The notes beneath the pieces were generated by a model. It was not told the origin of the DNA, did not search any database, and saw only the letters and a program-made list of their open reading frames with translations. 64,000 bases of DNA from Erythroxylum novogranatense (taxonomy: Eukaryota > Streptophyta > Magnoliopsida > Malpighiales > Erythroxylaceae). The translations under genes were made by a program, and so were the position numbers. Location: positions 68,711,523-68,775,522 of the forward strand of contig CM057228.1 in NCBI GenBank assembly GCA_029891385.1. The letters run 5' to 3'. The first letter of the stretch is position 1. Each line of letters starts with the position of its first letter. Positions 33,633 to 46,010 of the stretch are shown here, one piece after another.

Positions 33633-36600
33633 TGTTGGGACCTGATCCGGGAACCGGATCCCAACCGAAAAGCAGAACGGAAAACGAAATGCGGAAGACA
33701 TAATGCAAAGCGAAGCCCAAACGAAAGGGACTATAAAGCGACCAAAAGGGAAAATACAAACCGAAACGAATCGAATCAGAAAATACAAAGCGAAACGATA
33801 AGACGAAACCGAAAGCAAATTGGATTATCAAGCGAATCGAATCAAATCAACCAAAAGTAGCGAAGCGGATCGAATACAAATCAAAAGCGGAAACAAACAC
33901 TTAGCAAAGTCCGACATCCGTGAACAATAATCAAAGTAACCTGATCGAATGAACAAAATCGCGTTGGAAACTCTAAGGCGTTCCAAAATTCGGTATGAAA
34001 AAAAATTTTCTTATTCTTTTTCATTCCTTATTCATTTCTTCTCTTACTCAAACACATTTAAAACATAACCAATGCATCCAATTCTCAAAATTACACTTTT
34101 ATCCCAAATCTTATCGAAAATTCGGCAACATAACGGCTGCATTTATCCTAACCCAAAAATTCCTGCAAAGGCAAACAAACACTTCTATAATCTCAACAGA
34201 CCACAGAATCATCGGACACTCCCGTCCGGAAATCCAAACACCAGCAAAACGCAAACCTAACATCTAAACTTCCATAATTCTCAAATCAATCAATACCAAA
34301 CTCATAATTCAATTAAATTTGCCATCTCAATTTCCAACATATATCCCAAAATTATACACAATTTCATATACAAATTCCCAAATCATATACAATTTCATAC
34401 TTTCATTCATAAACTTCATACATTCTAAAAAAAACATCATCATCACTTAATGGCAATTCAAGCCATTACAAACTATTCCAAAACTCAATATTTACATAAC
34501 AATACTAACGATGCAAAAACGGACCCAAAAGTCTTCACATTCTTTCATCCGATCTCCTGCTCGAAACCTGGAGATGGGGATGAAAAGGGGGGTGAGCTCG
34601 GAAGCTCGTGGATAACACATTTATAAGTCAATAAATAAGCGGAAATCATTTTTCATAATTTTTTTTCCAAACGGGCTAATTTTCAAACTTTTCAACTTTT
34701 AAATCTTTTTCTCAAGCCCTTTTCAATTTTCCAAACTTTTCATATCAAATTTCTAAAATTTCTTGGTTGAAACCCCTGTTCTCATTTTTTTTTCAAAATT
34801 TATCATAAACATGAATGCAATCACATCGGAGAAATTTCACACACCTAAACAAAATCAAAAATCACATAACATATAAAAATGGTCTGGTTCGGTCCAAGCA
34901 GAGCGATCGCACATTCTCAAGATAGCGGTCATGTGCGTCGTGAAACGAACGTATTACACTTTCCAGATAATGTCCAAGTAGCCGTGAGGGAGTCCGAAAT
35001 CGGAGCTCCGTGCCACTAGCGGGCAGCCGGGCAAAGGCTATACAAATAGAGACAGCGCTGACTCACCAAAGGACCTAACCGAACCCACATAACACACAAG
35101 CGAAGACAGAAATTCGAATTGCCCGAAGGCACTAAAATCTTGATTTTCCACACATTGTATACAACCCAATTCATTCAATTTATCATTTGCTAAATTCAAC
35201 AATCAAACAATAATTTCGACAATTGCACAATGCATACACAACAAATGCATTTTTAGAATTTCGTTTAAAACAATGAATTTAAGCTTATCAAAATTTTCCA
35301 GAAAACATTCAGAAGTCAAAATTTCAAACATTTACAAAATATCAAAGTTTCACATTTTTACTTTCTTTAATTTTTCAAAAGTCGTAGATTGCTTACAAAT
35401 CAACAAATAAATATGCTACCCACCTCGAATCGATACCAGGAACTTGTCCCAAGCTCCAATTTGATCCTTGCTTCTTTCCTTCTCTCAATTAAAATTGGAC
35501 CTAAGCCATAATCATCCAATTTCAATATCATAAATTACTTAATCATTAAAATTGAGGTCATAATTCATCAATTCATATTTATTCAAAAATATTGAAATCC
35601 CCAATTTCAAAAATCCTCAAATCTTAAAATTGGCCTAAACCAATTTATCTAAATTTAATACCATAAAATACAATTTCTTCAAAATTAACTTCACAATTCA
35701 CAAATTCTTACGCTTATCTATAATTCTACACCAAAATTCCACAAAATCCTTAATCATAAAATTAAGCCTAAACCTTCATTAATTTTTCATCCAATATTTA
35801 AACATAACCTAAGGCTCATACATCAAAATTTTCTTCATAAATCATAAACACATATCATTTTCCATATTTTCAAACCAAAAACTCAAGAAAATTCCAAACT
35901 TAAATATTTTCTCTCTCCTCTTTTCTCTTCCTATTTTCGAATTTTTTTACAAGCCCAAGGGAAACTTTCAAGCTTTTTCATCCTTCTTCCTTAAAATCTA
36001 TGCAAAAGCAAGGTTAAAGTCAAAAAAATATCACAAACCTTAAGCTTTTCTTTCTTCTCCATGGTCGGCTCTTCACTTCTCCCTCCTTCTCTTATTCTTT
36101 CATCTTACTCTCTTCTTATTTTACAACTCAAATTCGACTCCACATGCTCAAAACGACAGCAATCCTCTTCACTTATAACCCATAATTCATACTACATCGT
36201 TTCTTGCATCTCTTCATTGCAAACTTACATGGTTCTCCTTCTTCCACGTGGCAAAACAACTTTCTTTCTTCTTATTTCTCTAGCATTTTCGTGAGTCTTC
36301 AGCCTCCACAAACGACAACCACCTTAAAATATCTAATGCCATGTCATTAAAATTGAGCAAAGACCAAAATGCCTTACCTTTTTAGCCAAATTCCAAATTT
36401 GCCCCTACAATTTACTTTATGCCATTCTCACTTGCGGGTTATCAATCTGAAGGAATTTGTCAAAACTTCCTTCTAGATAAATGTTCCTCTCAATCATACA
36501 AATCCAACGCAACTGACCGCGCTCAATTCGGATCTAAAACGAAAAAGTTATGGCTGAATTACTATCGTACCAGCACAAAATCCGAAACTACACTTTAACA

Positions 36601-37616
36601 TAACTTCAGTCCAGAATTTGACAATCTTCGGGATGAAATAAAATTTTGATCCCTTCATAAGAGTTGTAGCCCTATATCTTAACTTTATTTTCCCTCAATA
36701 ATCAACTGAATCGGAGTTGTACAGCTCCCGAAAATCGCAAATTACTGAACTATGTTCAGAAAATTATCCAACTTATAACCCATCTCTTACTTGGGTTCAA
36801 TCAATCTCTTTCCATATAATATCCTAAAAATCATAATTCTTCATAAAAATGAACGTAATTGTCTTAGGAATCCAACGCTTCAAGAATCACATAAATCGGA
36901 TGTCGGACGAAGGAATTATAAGCAAAAGATTACAAAAGGGATCGGATTAGAAACAAACTATCGGAACTTCAAAATTGAACTTCTTAAAAATCATATCTCT
37001 TGATCCCGAACTCAGAATTGTGACAAATTTGGTGTCTATGGAAAGATAAAAGGAAGCTCTACAACTTCCCTGAAGAATTCAAAATCAAATTAGGTCTCGA
37101 AAGAAGTCGAACACTCAATCAAAAATTTTGTACCAAAATAACTTTTCCTAAACAGTTTCCAAGTTTCAAACGCTCATAACTCCTAGCCCTGATATCGAAA
37201 AATTGCAAACTTTATGTCCACGAAAAGCTCTCGATAGAGGCTACAAGTTTCATGTTGATCATTTTCTCAAATTTTACCTAAATCAAAAAGTCAACTTTTT
37301 TTTTCCTTAACCGCCAAACTTTGACTGATCATAACTCTCACTCCCGATATCGAAAAATATCAAACTTTATATCTACGAAAAGCGCTTGACATAAACTACA
37401 AGTTTCATGTAGATCATTTTATCAAATTTTGCCTCAAACAAAAGTCAACTCTCAAAGTCAAACATTCTGTCTCCAAAAAGTCAAACTTTCTAAATCCTTC
37501 AAATTTTCACACTTTTTCTTTTTAATTCTTGTTGTTTAACTCTATTACAAGCAACTCATCCACTTGATCAGTCATATTACTAAATCAAATTGTCACTCAA
37601 GGTTCGGGGTCCAACA
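33633..37616 (-). mobile_element. Solo LTR related to the giant-LTR family (3984 bp)
   Basis: On the minus strand it starts TGTTGGACCCCGAACC (37616 downward) and ends GGTCCCAACA. The flanks are TATCT on both sides and no internal domain is present. It shares with LTRs 1-3 the start, the modules around TTCGATATCGGGAG, the GC-rich block (35011-35040), the pyrimidine/CAGG block (34562-34595) and the TTCG-rich terminal block (here CGAAA-rich, 33660-33960). An inverted repeat GATCCGG-GAA-CCGGATC lies at 33644-33660, next to the LTR end. The open frame at 33603-33860 is a composition artefact of the CGAA-rich block. Confidence 0.9.
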
Positions 37617-37865
37617 TATCTTGTTAACAAATTTAGGAGGAAAGCCATAAGCCTATAATTGGTGTAAGATAAAACTCCAGTCTAATGAGTTAAAGGCTTC
37701 TTAAAGATAAATTTTAATAACATAATTCTTACTACAATTCTTCCTATTGCAATTCCTTAGGATTTCTTATAGCATTAAAACCTTATCTCAAGTTTTCTTC
37801 TTAAACTTTAGATTTTAAGTGCCTAATTAAAGTTTGCTTAAACCCATTCCCCCTTCCTCAAATAT
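37617..37865 (-). repeat. Remainder of the last LINE RT repeat unit
   Basis: This directly continues the unit interrupted at 33632. It begins with the second TATCT and repeats the phrase GGAAAGCCATAAGCC seen at 29831 and 32231. On minus it reads the N-terminal RT part with AFNSLDWSFILHQL. Confidence 0.8.
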
Positions 37866-39022
37866 TTTTGAACCAAAATAAAGAGTTTCCTCTCTATATG
37901 GAGAAGATATTTTGCACCAACATGGGGGGATGATCTATTAATAAGGAGTTATTAAAGCTTGCCTTGCTTTATGGGAAAGTTAACAAACAAAGATCATTTA
38001 CCAAACCTCTATCTTTTTTCCCCTTAAATTACAATATCCCTTTTGTTTCTAATTCTAGGTATACTAATTCCCTTCCATGCTTAGATTAGCTACTTGTATA
38101 TGGTTCGCATGATCTCTAAGGTCCTCTATTTAGTTCCTAATTCCTACACGTCTTTTAGTTTCAAAAGGGTTTGTAAAATTATTAAAGTCGCCAACTATCA
38201 TCCAAGGTTCACTCATAAAACCCTTAATTTCTTTTTGTTTATTCCATAGAGGAATACATTAAAAAGCTAGATTAAGAGAATAAGTAAAAGTGATGGAGAA
38301 TTTAGATCTTTCCCATTTCGTTTAGATATATGGTCTGGTATTATAGAGTTAAGCATCTCTACTTTGCTTAGATTAAAGGGCAGTACAATTCTTCTATTAA
38401 AGTGGTAACCATGGTTAGTGATATAATTCTAGTTACTCTTTTAAAAAAGCAAAAAAATCTCATATATCTTTAATTATTTTCCTTGATCTTTGTTTCCAAA
38501 TGGCCTATCAAAAAGGATTAGTTTCATTTAAGTAATAAAAAAATCATTTGTTTTTATTAAAGTTACTTAGTCGTCTAATATTCAAGGTAATTATAGTCAT
38601 TTTATGGAGGAATTTATGGATTATTTTTCTTTCCGTTAGGTTTCTCCTTGTTACTTTTTAGAATTTCATTTTATAATCTTCATCTCTAGATATTGAAAAT
38701 ATACTTAAGAATGGAATAGATTGATATGCACAATTGTTATGTCACATGGCTTTTCCAAAGCTCTATGTTTCTAAAGGAGCATCTTCTATCTTTTCATTGT
38801 GACAATCCACTTAATAATTTAGTTTAGGAGGATATTCAATATGATTATCCACTTGCATTTGCAAAAAAATTCTTGATGCTTTTTCTTATTAGCATTTTCA
38901 TTATCACCCTTATCTTAGTTCTCTATTTCTTGATGTGAATATTTCTTTATAAGCACTATATGCTCACTAGTTAGGAAAACTTTTCCTATTAGCTTCCATA
39001 TTTGCTTTTTAGATGTAGTTTT
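37866..39022 (-). pseudogene. LINE endonuclease remnant
   Basis: Minus-strand reading from about 38605 gives MTIITLNIRRLSNFNK, the usual start of a plant LINE apurinic-type endonuclease, normally close to M-K-I-I-x-W-N-I-R-G-L. It is followed by IGHLETKIKENN (keeps the E-T-K motif, about 38505-38470) and SEPWMIVGDFNNF (about 38215-38175, keeps G-D-F-N). The endonuclease would nick target DNA to start target-primed reverse transcription. Many stops and shifts break it. 38620-39022 may be the end of ORF1 but I see no motif there, and 37866-38130 is a decayed linker towards the RT. The right end is cut by a gypsy LTR at 39023. Confidence 0.8.
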
Positions 39023-41184
39023 TGTTATGCCCAGGTCCCGTGACTAGCATAAAGCGACCACTTGGGGTGATCTGGTGAGGATCATGTCAGAGAAAAGGTT
39101 CGAAACGATTCAATTTATAAGTAATTCTGCAACAATGATTGACGGGTTTGCCATGGCGAACTATAGGAACCATTTCTAAATACCCTTTGGTAGAAGTTCA
39201 CCACGGCGAAGTCCCAAGGTCATGCAACTGTAAAATAGTTCCACAATCATGATCACACCATCCAGGTCGTGATCGTACCCGAAGCTATAGCCACCAATTA
39301 TTCCTCAGTCGCGATCGCACCTTACTGACTCGCGATCTCATCTGAAAGCTTAACTGCAAATTATGCCACAACGAACTTTGACTTTGCCGTGACAAACTCC
39401 CGAGGTTCAAAACCTAGACAACCAACATCCAAGAACAAAACATACAAACACACACACTCTTAATTCCAACCCTATCATACAATTCCATTTCTAACCTCAA
39501 AAATAACAACTCAATCATAAGATACATATGCACATATGCAAAAAGGAACTTCTTCAAATATGAATCTCATTACTAAAACAAAGTCTTTAAATAGCTTTAG
39601 TTACATATCAAAAGCCACACCATTGGCTCAATACAAAATACAAAATACAATGAATGTTCATGTTGATATGCTTATAAAGCTATCCAAAATAGTCAGTAAC
39701 TAACTTAGTTACAAAGTTACTATTTCTATCCTAGAGTTTTTTCAAACTTGCAAGGATCACTGATTCTCTTGTTCTGCACATGAAGGAGGAAAAGTAGTGG
39801 GTTGAGCTACACAGCTTAGTGGTTAATATACTTATAGTTAGTGATAACAAGCCACATGCCAAGCATACACATATATATATACATCTATATATGTATGTAT
39901 ATAGATTATTCCAAACAAAATTAAGTATTCACAATTCTAGCTCAAAGTTCCATAGTTCAAAATATTATCACATAAATTATATCATGGAAAATATAATCAT
40001 CATATAACACTCAAGCTATGCATCATGCTAACAAATTGAAATGCAATGAACAAACAAATGGCTCAAGGGTCCTATGAAATGAAATGAAGAAATCGAAGTT
40101 TACACCATGAATAAAATGAGTTCATTCTTCGGATCTCATATGCCACAAGCGAGCAGCCGGGAGAAGGCTTTAGTCAATGTGCACGTGATAAACGAAATGC
40201 TTCCTCTTTTGCCCAATCATAAGTAAATTCTTATTCTCAAATCCATTCCATTGTATGTTCTTACTTTCATGCTTTTTATAATTTTTCTCTTTTTCGATTC
40301 ATACAAAACATCATACATCATTCAATGCATAACATGGCAATAATTCATCATGCATTTTCTCAACATCCACAATAATTCAAGGCAAACAATTATACACAAA
40401 AGCAAACAAGAATTTCACCTATCATCATAATAAATATAAACATATTACCCACCTAATTTTACTTAGAAATCCAAGTTCAATTGTGCCCTTCCTGTTGTTC
40501 TTGAGTGAGATTTCCTAAAACAAACCAATTTCTCATTCAATCCAAATTCAAATGCAAATTCATAAAACTTCAAAAATCAAAAATGCTAAAATTGAGTTTA
40601 AACGTAACCTACCCATAGTCCATCTAGGTTAGAAAAAACCAAAACCTAGTTTAGAAACCCTAAAAATCGGGATAGGTTCTCTTCTTTCTTCCAACACAAC
40701 CCATTTCTCTCTCTAATCCTTTTTTCCAACCAAACAAGAAGAAAAGTAATGGAGTTTACCTTAACAAGATGATTTCCTCTTCTTTTTCTTCTTCTTTCTT
40801 CTTTCTCCACAATTTTCTCTCTTTTTTCCCTAGCTTCTACGATTTTCTTCTTCTTTATCTTTCTTTCCCACGTTTTTCTCTCTTCTTTCTCTCTTCTCAC
40901 GATTTCTCTTCTCTTTTCTAACTCCTACGATTTTCCTCTTCTTCCTTTAATTCAAGACAATATTTTTGTCTTGACTTTCCCATTTTACCACTCCTCTTTT
41001 AACCTAATGTCTTTTAACTCCTTAGTCCATTAATGCCATACTATACTCTAATTTAATTCTAACATTTCCATTCTAATTTCTAATTTCATCTTATGCTCAC
41101 TAAATGAATGGGGTCGATTATAAAATTAAAAAAATAAATAAGTAAGTAAATAAAATAAAATGAAAAAAATTTTAGGGTCCAACA
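39023..41184 (-). mobile_element. 3' LTR of a Tekay-type element, family B (2162 bp)
   Basis: On the minus strand it starts TGTTGGACCCTAAAATT at 41184, right after a polypurine tract, and ends GGGCATAACA at 39023. Palindrome-like 14-mers lie at 39147, 39197, 39361 and 39383, and a second palindromic type at 39266, 39308 and 39328. The GC-rich block (40141-40175) and the CTTCATG/CTCC block (39780-39805) match the other LTRs. It landed in the LINE at 39022. The far flank is lost because the internal domain breaks off at 41884. A TAAA-rich run (41128-41165) lies just inside the start and recurs in the family B LTR at 52520-52550. Confidence 0.85.
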
Positions 41185-41198
41185 ATTCTCCCCCTTAA
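41185..41198 (-). other. Polypurine tract of the Tekay-type element
   Basis: On the minus strand it reads TAAGGGGGAGAAT immediately before the LTR start TGTTGG. It overlaps the last pol codons. Confidence 0.85.
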
Positions 41199-41884
41199 AA
41201 AATTTCGTCCTTGAAATTCTTACCTAAGTCATTAAAGAGGTGTGGATACTTCTCCTTCATGGTGTCCAAAGGCTCTCATGTTGCCTCCTCTTTTACAAGG
41301 TTCTTCCATAAGACTTTAACTAATTTCACTGTCTTGTTTCTCAAGACCTTTTCCTTTAAATCTAGAATCTTCAGTGGCCGTTTTTCATAAGTCAAATCCT
41401 CTCTTAATTGAACCTCTAAAGGTTGGACTATGTGTGAAGGATCCGATTGGTATTTCTCAACATTGATACATGAAAGATATTGTGAATCTTAGATAATTCT
41501 GGTGGCAAGGCTAACTTATAGACTAAAGTCCAATCTTCTTAATGATCTCATAAGGGCCTATGTATCTCGGACTGAGTTTGCCTTTCTTACCAAATCTCAA
41601 AACTCCTTTCCATAGAGAGGCTCTAAGAAGCACTTTGTCTCCAACTTCAAATTTCATCTCCCTTCTATGCGTATCCTTAAAACTCTTCATTCTATCTTGA
41701 GCTACTTTGAGTCTCTGCTTTACCAATTTAATCTTATTAATAGTAACTTGTACCCATTCAGGTCTCTCCTTTGTCTTTTGAATAAATTAGAAAAGGAGCT
41801 CTAAAGTCCATAGCCCTATCACGTGCCCTAGTCCTTATCACTGGTGATTTTCCTTTCAATTATGAGAATTTAGCACTTTGCTTG
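41199..41884 (-). pseudogene. Tekay-type pol end: integrase C-terminus and chromodomain remnant
   Basis: The minus frame at 41726-41523 reads KQRLKVAQDRMKSF, then FEVGDKVLLR and LSPRYIGPYEI, the GPY/F end of a gypsy integrase. In shifted frame (about 41400-41199) come KILDLKEKVLRNKTVKLVKV and LWKN, then EPLDTMKEKYPHLF, typical of the chromodomain that ends chromovirus integrases and may guide insertion to marked chromatin. One conserved Trp (A-T-W-E-P) is a TGA stop. The last codons are N-F-K-D-E-I-F and stop in the polypurine tract. Sequence ends at about 41884, where copia LTR sequence begins, so the rest of pol is gone. Confidence 0.85.
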
Positions 41885-43508
41885 ATTCTTGGCCCCATTA
41901 TTAAGTGTAAACCAGCAAAATATACTAAGAATACACCAAAGTATACCAAAAACACCCAAAAAAAAGTGAATAGAGAGAAGAACCACTAGATCTTCTAAAA
42001 ACTAGTCTAAATATGTAAGATTTCTATGTAAGGTATGAAATATATATAGGAAAAAAGTCAGATCTAGCTGAAACATGCAAGAACAAGTGAAAAAACTAAG
42101 GAAAATGAAGAGAGAAGTGAGAGATTTTTAGTGGATGTTAAGGTTTAGAGAGAGAAACTGTGTGTGAAATATAAGAAAATATAAAGATATAGGGTTAGGG
42201 ATGAAGAAGGAGGGGTAAAATAGGGTTTTAGGATGAAAAATCACGTTGTTCTGTGTTTTAATCACATGGTCAAGAATAGCCTGCATTAATGGAAGTTATA
42301 GGAAGTTAATGACCATGAATAACACGCATTAATGGAAGTATGGGAAGTTAATTGCCAAATTGGCAGCCAACAACACTTGTTTCTAATCTATTCCATGCAA
42401 CATTTTCTACCACGATCACATCACGATACGATCCTAAAACACTCTAATATCTTAAATCACCATTCAAGACCATTTTTCTCATCCTTCAAATCTCCTATGT
42501 GTGTGACCCATTAGGTTCCCTATTATGTTGGCCACTAGAATTAACACTTAATTCAAAAAGTCAAGAGCAGTATGTAGTAACATGTCATGACCCCCAATTG
42601 ACCAAAAAGTCAGTGGTTTGACTACGAACCTTTCCATACAAAATGTTGCCATGCAATTCATCCTTTCACCATCTATACCCCACTTGGTTCAGAGTATGGT
42701 CAACGTGTCAACTTCCACTAGACTGACTACGTCACATCTAGTCCAAGCGATATTAGATCTTGTCCTAAGGATCTCATTACTCTATGTATCATTGAAAACT
42801 CTCTTCATGAACATATCTGCTCTAGCCAAAGACTCCTAAGTAATGATCATAATAAGAGGCCATGGGTATCATTTCCTTTTATCAAGAGTGGTGAATCCTT
42901 TATTGGCCACTCAGTTACCTCCAAATATCTCAAGATGTACCCAATCACCACCTTATGAGTAAGCCCTGAAAGGCATCGATGAATGGACTCAAAGAACAGG
43001 ATCAGTATCTGACATATCCTTCAGCACCTCAAGTCAAAGGATACTTGCATCACTACTATAATGAGATGATCATTGACACTAGAATAGAATATCCATATGA
43101 TGTCTCATAATAGGTCAATCTAATGTACTAACTACCCTTAGTAAGCATCCACATGCTAACTCTAAACAACCCATATCTATCGCTTATGAGATCTACTGCT
43201 TGATCTAATCAAGGAATATAACATGTGTTACTCTATCCAGATTAATGATATCCCATCTCATTAATCCTATGGCTAAGGAAAGTTTAGACACTAACATAAT
43301 TACAAATGATAGGAATCTCATTATCAAGATCTCATCATGATTTCCTCCATGCTATGTTTTGTATCAAGGAATTTATTAAATCAATTTAAGATTAACATCA
43401 AATCCATAAATGTATGAACATCGAAATAATGAAAATGCCTTTATTAGTCATAAAATGATTTGTACAATAAGTATTAAAGGTGATTGTCTTTAGAGCACTT
43501 CTCTAACA
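41885..43508 (-). mobile_element. 3' LTR of the minus-strand copia element (3' end truncated)
   Basis: On the minus strand it begins TGTTAGAGAAGTGC at 43508, after a polypurine tract, and runs to about 41885, where it meets the Tekay pol fragment. It aligns with the 5' LTR: 42280-42360 with 48965-49095 (shared GGCAGCCAACAACAC) and 42600-42840 with 49315-49479 plus 50485-50580. It holds the MITE-free site GATATTAGATC near 42749-42759. The end matching 48536 (TGTAAGGTTC) is missing, so about 0.4 kb or more has been lost or replaced. Confidence 0.78.
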
Positions 43509-43520
43509 AACTCCCATTTA
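43509..43520 (-). other. Polypurine tract of the minus-strand copia element
   Basis: On the minus strand it reads TAAATGGGAGTT right before TGTTAGAG. It is short but correctly placed after the RNase H remnant. Confidence 0.7.
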
Positions 43521-44020
43521 CATTATAGCCAATCTCCTTTATATCTAATACCATAGGCATGAAAATGTGTCACAAAAATCTTTTAGGAAATAGGCTTAGT
43601 CAACGGATCAGCTATATTTTGATCGGTGGAAACTCTCTCTATCTTGACATAATTTATACTAATGATCTCTCTAATTAAATGGTAGCGCTTGAGTATATGT
43701 TTGGACTTCTGATGAGACCTCGGTTCCTTTGCCTGTGCTATAGCTCCGTTATTATCACAATACAACTGTACTGGGTTAGTGATGCTCAGAACCACACCAA
43801 GTTCTATGATGAACTTTGCGATCCAAATTGCTTCCTTTGTCGCTTCTGAAAGTACAATATACTACGCTTCTATCGTCAAATCATCAGTCGTCTCTTATTT
43901 GGAACTTTTCCAACTAACTACACCATCATTTAGTGTGAATACATATCCAGACTAGGATATGGAGTCATCCCTATTGGATTGGAAACTGGCATCAGTTTAC
44001 TTGTTTACCATAAGATCACC
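43521..44020 (-). pseudogene. Ty1/copia RNase H remnant (minus element)
   Basis: The frame 43795-43583 reads VQLYCDNNGAIAQAKEPRSH and ILKRYHLIREI, then STDQNIADPLTKP, the standard end of copia RNase H with the conserved C-D-N and D-P-L-T-K motifs. The upstream part, including the usual E-A-E-Y-I/A region, is broken by shifts around 43850-43990. Confidence 0.87.
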
Positions 44021-45110
44021 TTCTCTATATACCAAGAATACATCCTTGGTTCTTCTCAAATACTTAAGAATATTCTTGACAGCCACCCAATGACCAACTG
44101 GTATATGCTCGTAACACTTAGATCATACGGTACATCGGGTCTAGCACATAACATTGCATACATGATTGATCCTATAGCCAAAGCATAAGGAATCAAACTC
44201 ATACGAGTCCTCTCTTCTTGTATCTTTAGACACATAGACTTAGAGAGTGTAATCCCATGTACCATGGGAAGATAACCTCTCTTGGACTGCTCCATGCTAA
44301 ACTTCTTTAGCATCTTATCTATGTATATAGATTGAGAAAGACCAAGCAACTTCTTAAATCTATCTCTATAGATCCTTATCCCCAAAATATAAGTTACTTC
44401 TCTAAAGGTCTTTCATAGAGAAGTTCTTAGCTAACCAAATTTTGACTGATTGCAAAGTTAAGATCATTTCCTATTAGCAATATGTCATCTACATACAGTA
44501 CAAGGAACACAATTACACTCCTACTAACCTTCTTATACATAGACAGCTCATTCGGATTTTATGAGAAACCAAACTCTTTAATTGTCTCATGAAATTAGAT
44601 ATTCCAACTCTTAAATGCTTGCTTCAATCCATAAATGGATTTCTGAAGCTTACATACCTTTTCTCCATTCACGGAAATGAAACCATCAGGTTGTGTCATA
44701 TACGCATCCTCGATTAGGTTTCAATTAAGAAAAGTCATCTTCATATCCATTTTCCATATCTCATAATCATAATGAGTGACAATGGCTAGGAGTATCCTAA
44801 TGGATTTAAGCATAGCTATTGGGCTAAATGTTTCGTCATAGTCAACACCTTGCCTTTGACGATAACCTTTAGCTACAAGCCTAGCTTTTTGGGTAACTAC
44901 ATTACCATTCATGTCATTTTTCTTCTTGAGAACCCATTTGCACCTTATGGGTTTTATCCCTTTAGTTGGGTCAACCAAAGTCCATTCTTGGTTGTCATAC
45001 ATGGAATCCATTTTGGATTTCATAGCTTTAAGCCATTTGTCAGATTCTAAACTCTTCATAACCTCTTCATAGGTAGTAGGCTCATCATTATCTATGAGCA
45101 ATATGTCATT
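44021..45110 (-). pseudogene. Ty1/copia reverse transcriptase remnant (minus element)
   Basis: In order on the minus strand: KWVLKKKNDMNGNV, KARLVAKGYRQRQGVDYDE and IWKMDMKMTFLN (45101-44721); after a stop in the place of a short conserved segment, YGLKQAFKSW; then LVLYVDDILLIGND at about 44520-44475 with both catalytic aspartates intact; then LGLSQSIYIDKMLKKF and YALAIGSIMYAMLCARPD (44385-44056). Stops and at least two frameshifts rule out activity. The linker D-D between integrase and RT includes DEPTTYEEVMKS. Confidence 0.9.
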
Positions 45111-46010
45111 ATGTTCACTTATGAAAAATCTGTATCTCTCGTGAACATGACGTATCTTACCTGACCTACGAACTTCTTGTGTGTCAGGTTGAACTATTGT
45201 TTCATCTTCATGAACAATAATCTTGGGTCCAAACAGTTGATCTACTTCTGTTTAAGCATCTTGAACTTCCACAAGTTCAATTTTGTTCTCACTGTCTTCT
45301 CTTAGAAGAAACTTTTTCTCTAAAAAGAGAGCATGTTTTGAAACAAACATCTTTTGTTCTAAAACATGGCCAAACTGATATCCTATAGTTTCCTTATGAT
45401 ATCCTACAAATAGACACTTTTCAAATTTAACTTCAAGCTTATATGATTGAATCCACTTCACATAAGTAGGATAACCATAAACTTTCATATGAGAAAGATA
45501 GGGTTTCTTGTTAGTCCATATCTCATATAGAGTAACATCAACTAACTTGGATGGGATTCTATTTAATACATAAATAGAAGTTTCGAGTGCATACCCCCAA
45601 AAGAATTTGGTAAATCTGCTAAACCTATCACAGACCTCACTATGTCTAACAAGGTTCGGTTTCTCCTCTCAGCCACACCATTGTGTTGTGGCATGTAAGG
45701 TGGAGTCCACTAGGACAATATTCCATTATCCCTGAGATAATCCAAAAACTCTTAGCTTCAGTATTCACCACCTCAATCCGATCAAAGTGAATACTTCTCC
45801 TAAATTGTTTCTTAACTTCATTTCTAAATTCTTTGAACCTTTCAAAGGCTTCAAACTTGTATCTCTTAAGATACCCATACCTATATCGAGAATGATCATC
45901 AATAAAGACAATGAAGTATATGAAACCAACTTTGGCATATATGGACATCGGAACACATACATTAGTATTTATTAGGTCTAAAAGTCATTAGATGCCTTTT
46001 TCTGCTTTAA
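45111..46010 (-). pseudogene. Ty1/copia integrase remnant (minus element)
   Basis: The core starts near 45975 with LINTNVCVPMS. Copia integrases have T-D-V-C-G-P at this point, so the first catalytic Asp is Asn here. YFIVFIDDHSRYRYGYL follows. The region of the second Asp is damaged by a shift (45800-45770), and the third motif is present only as QHNGVAE-like text in broken frame near 45665. The C-terminal part (45488-45252) reads KVYGYPTYVKW and KCLFVGYHKETIGYQF, normal for copia. It is non-functional. Confidence 0.82.

Noticed and set aside
33603..33860. Arg/Lys/Asn-rich frame of 85 codons
   Set aside because: It crosses the LTR boundary at 33633 and is the CGAAA-rich LTR end in translation.
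36061..36294. 77-codon frame with hydrophobic stretches, resembling a small secreted protein
   Set aside because: It lies inside the solo LTR. The matching LTR region in the giant element shows no such conserved frame.
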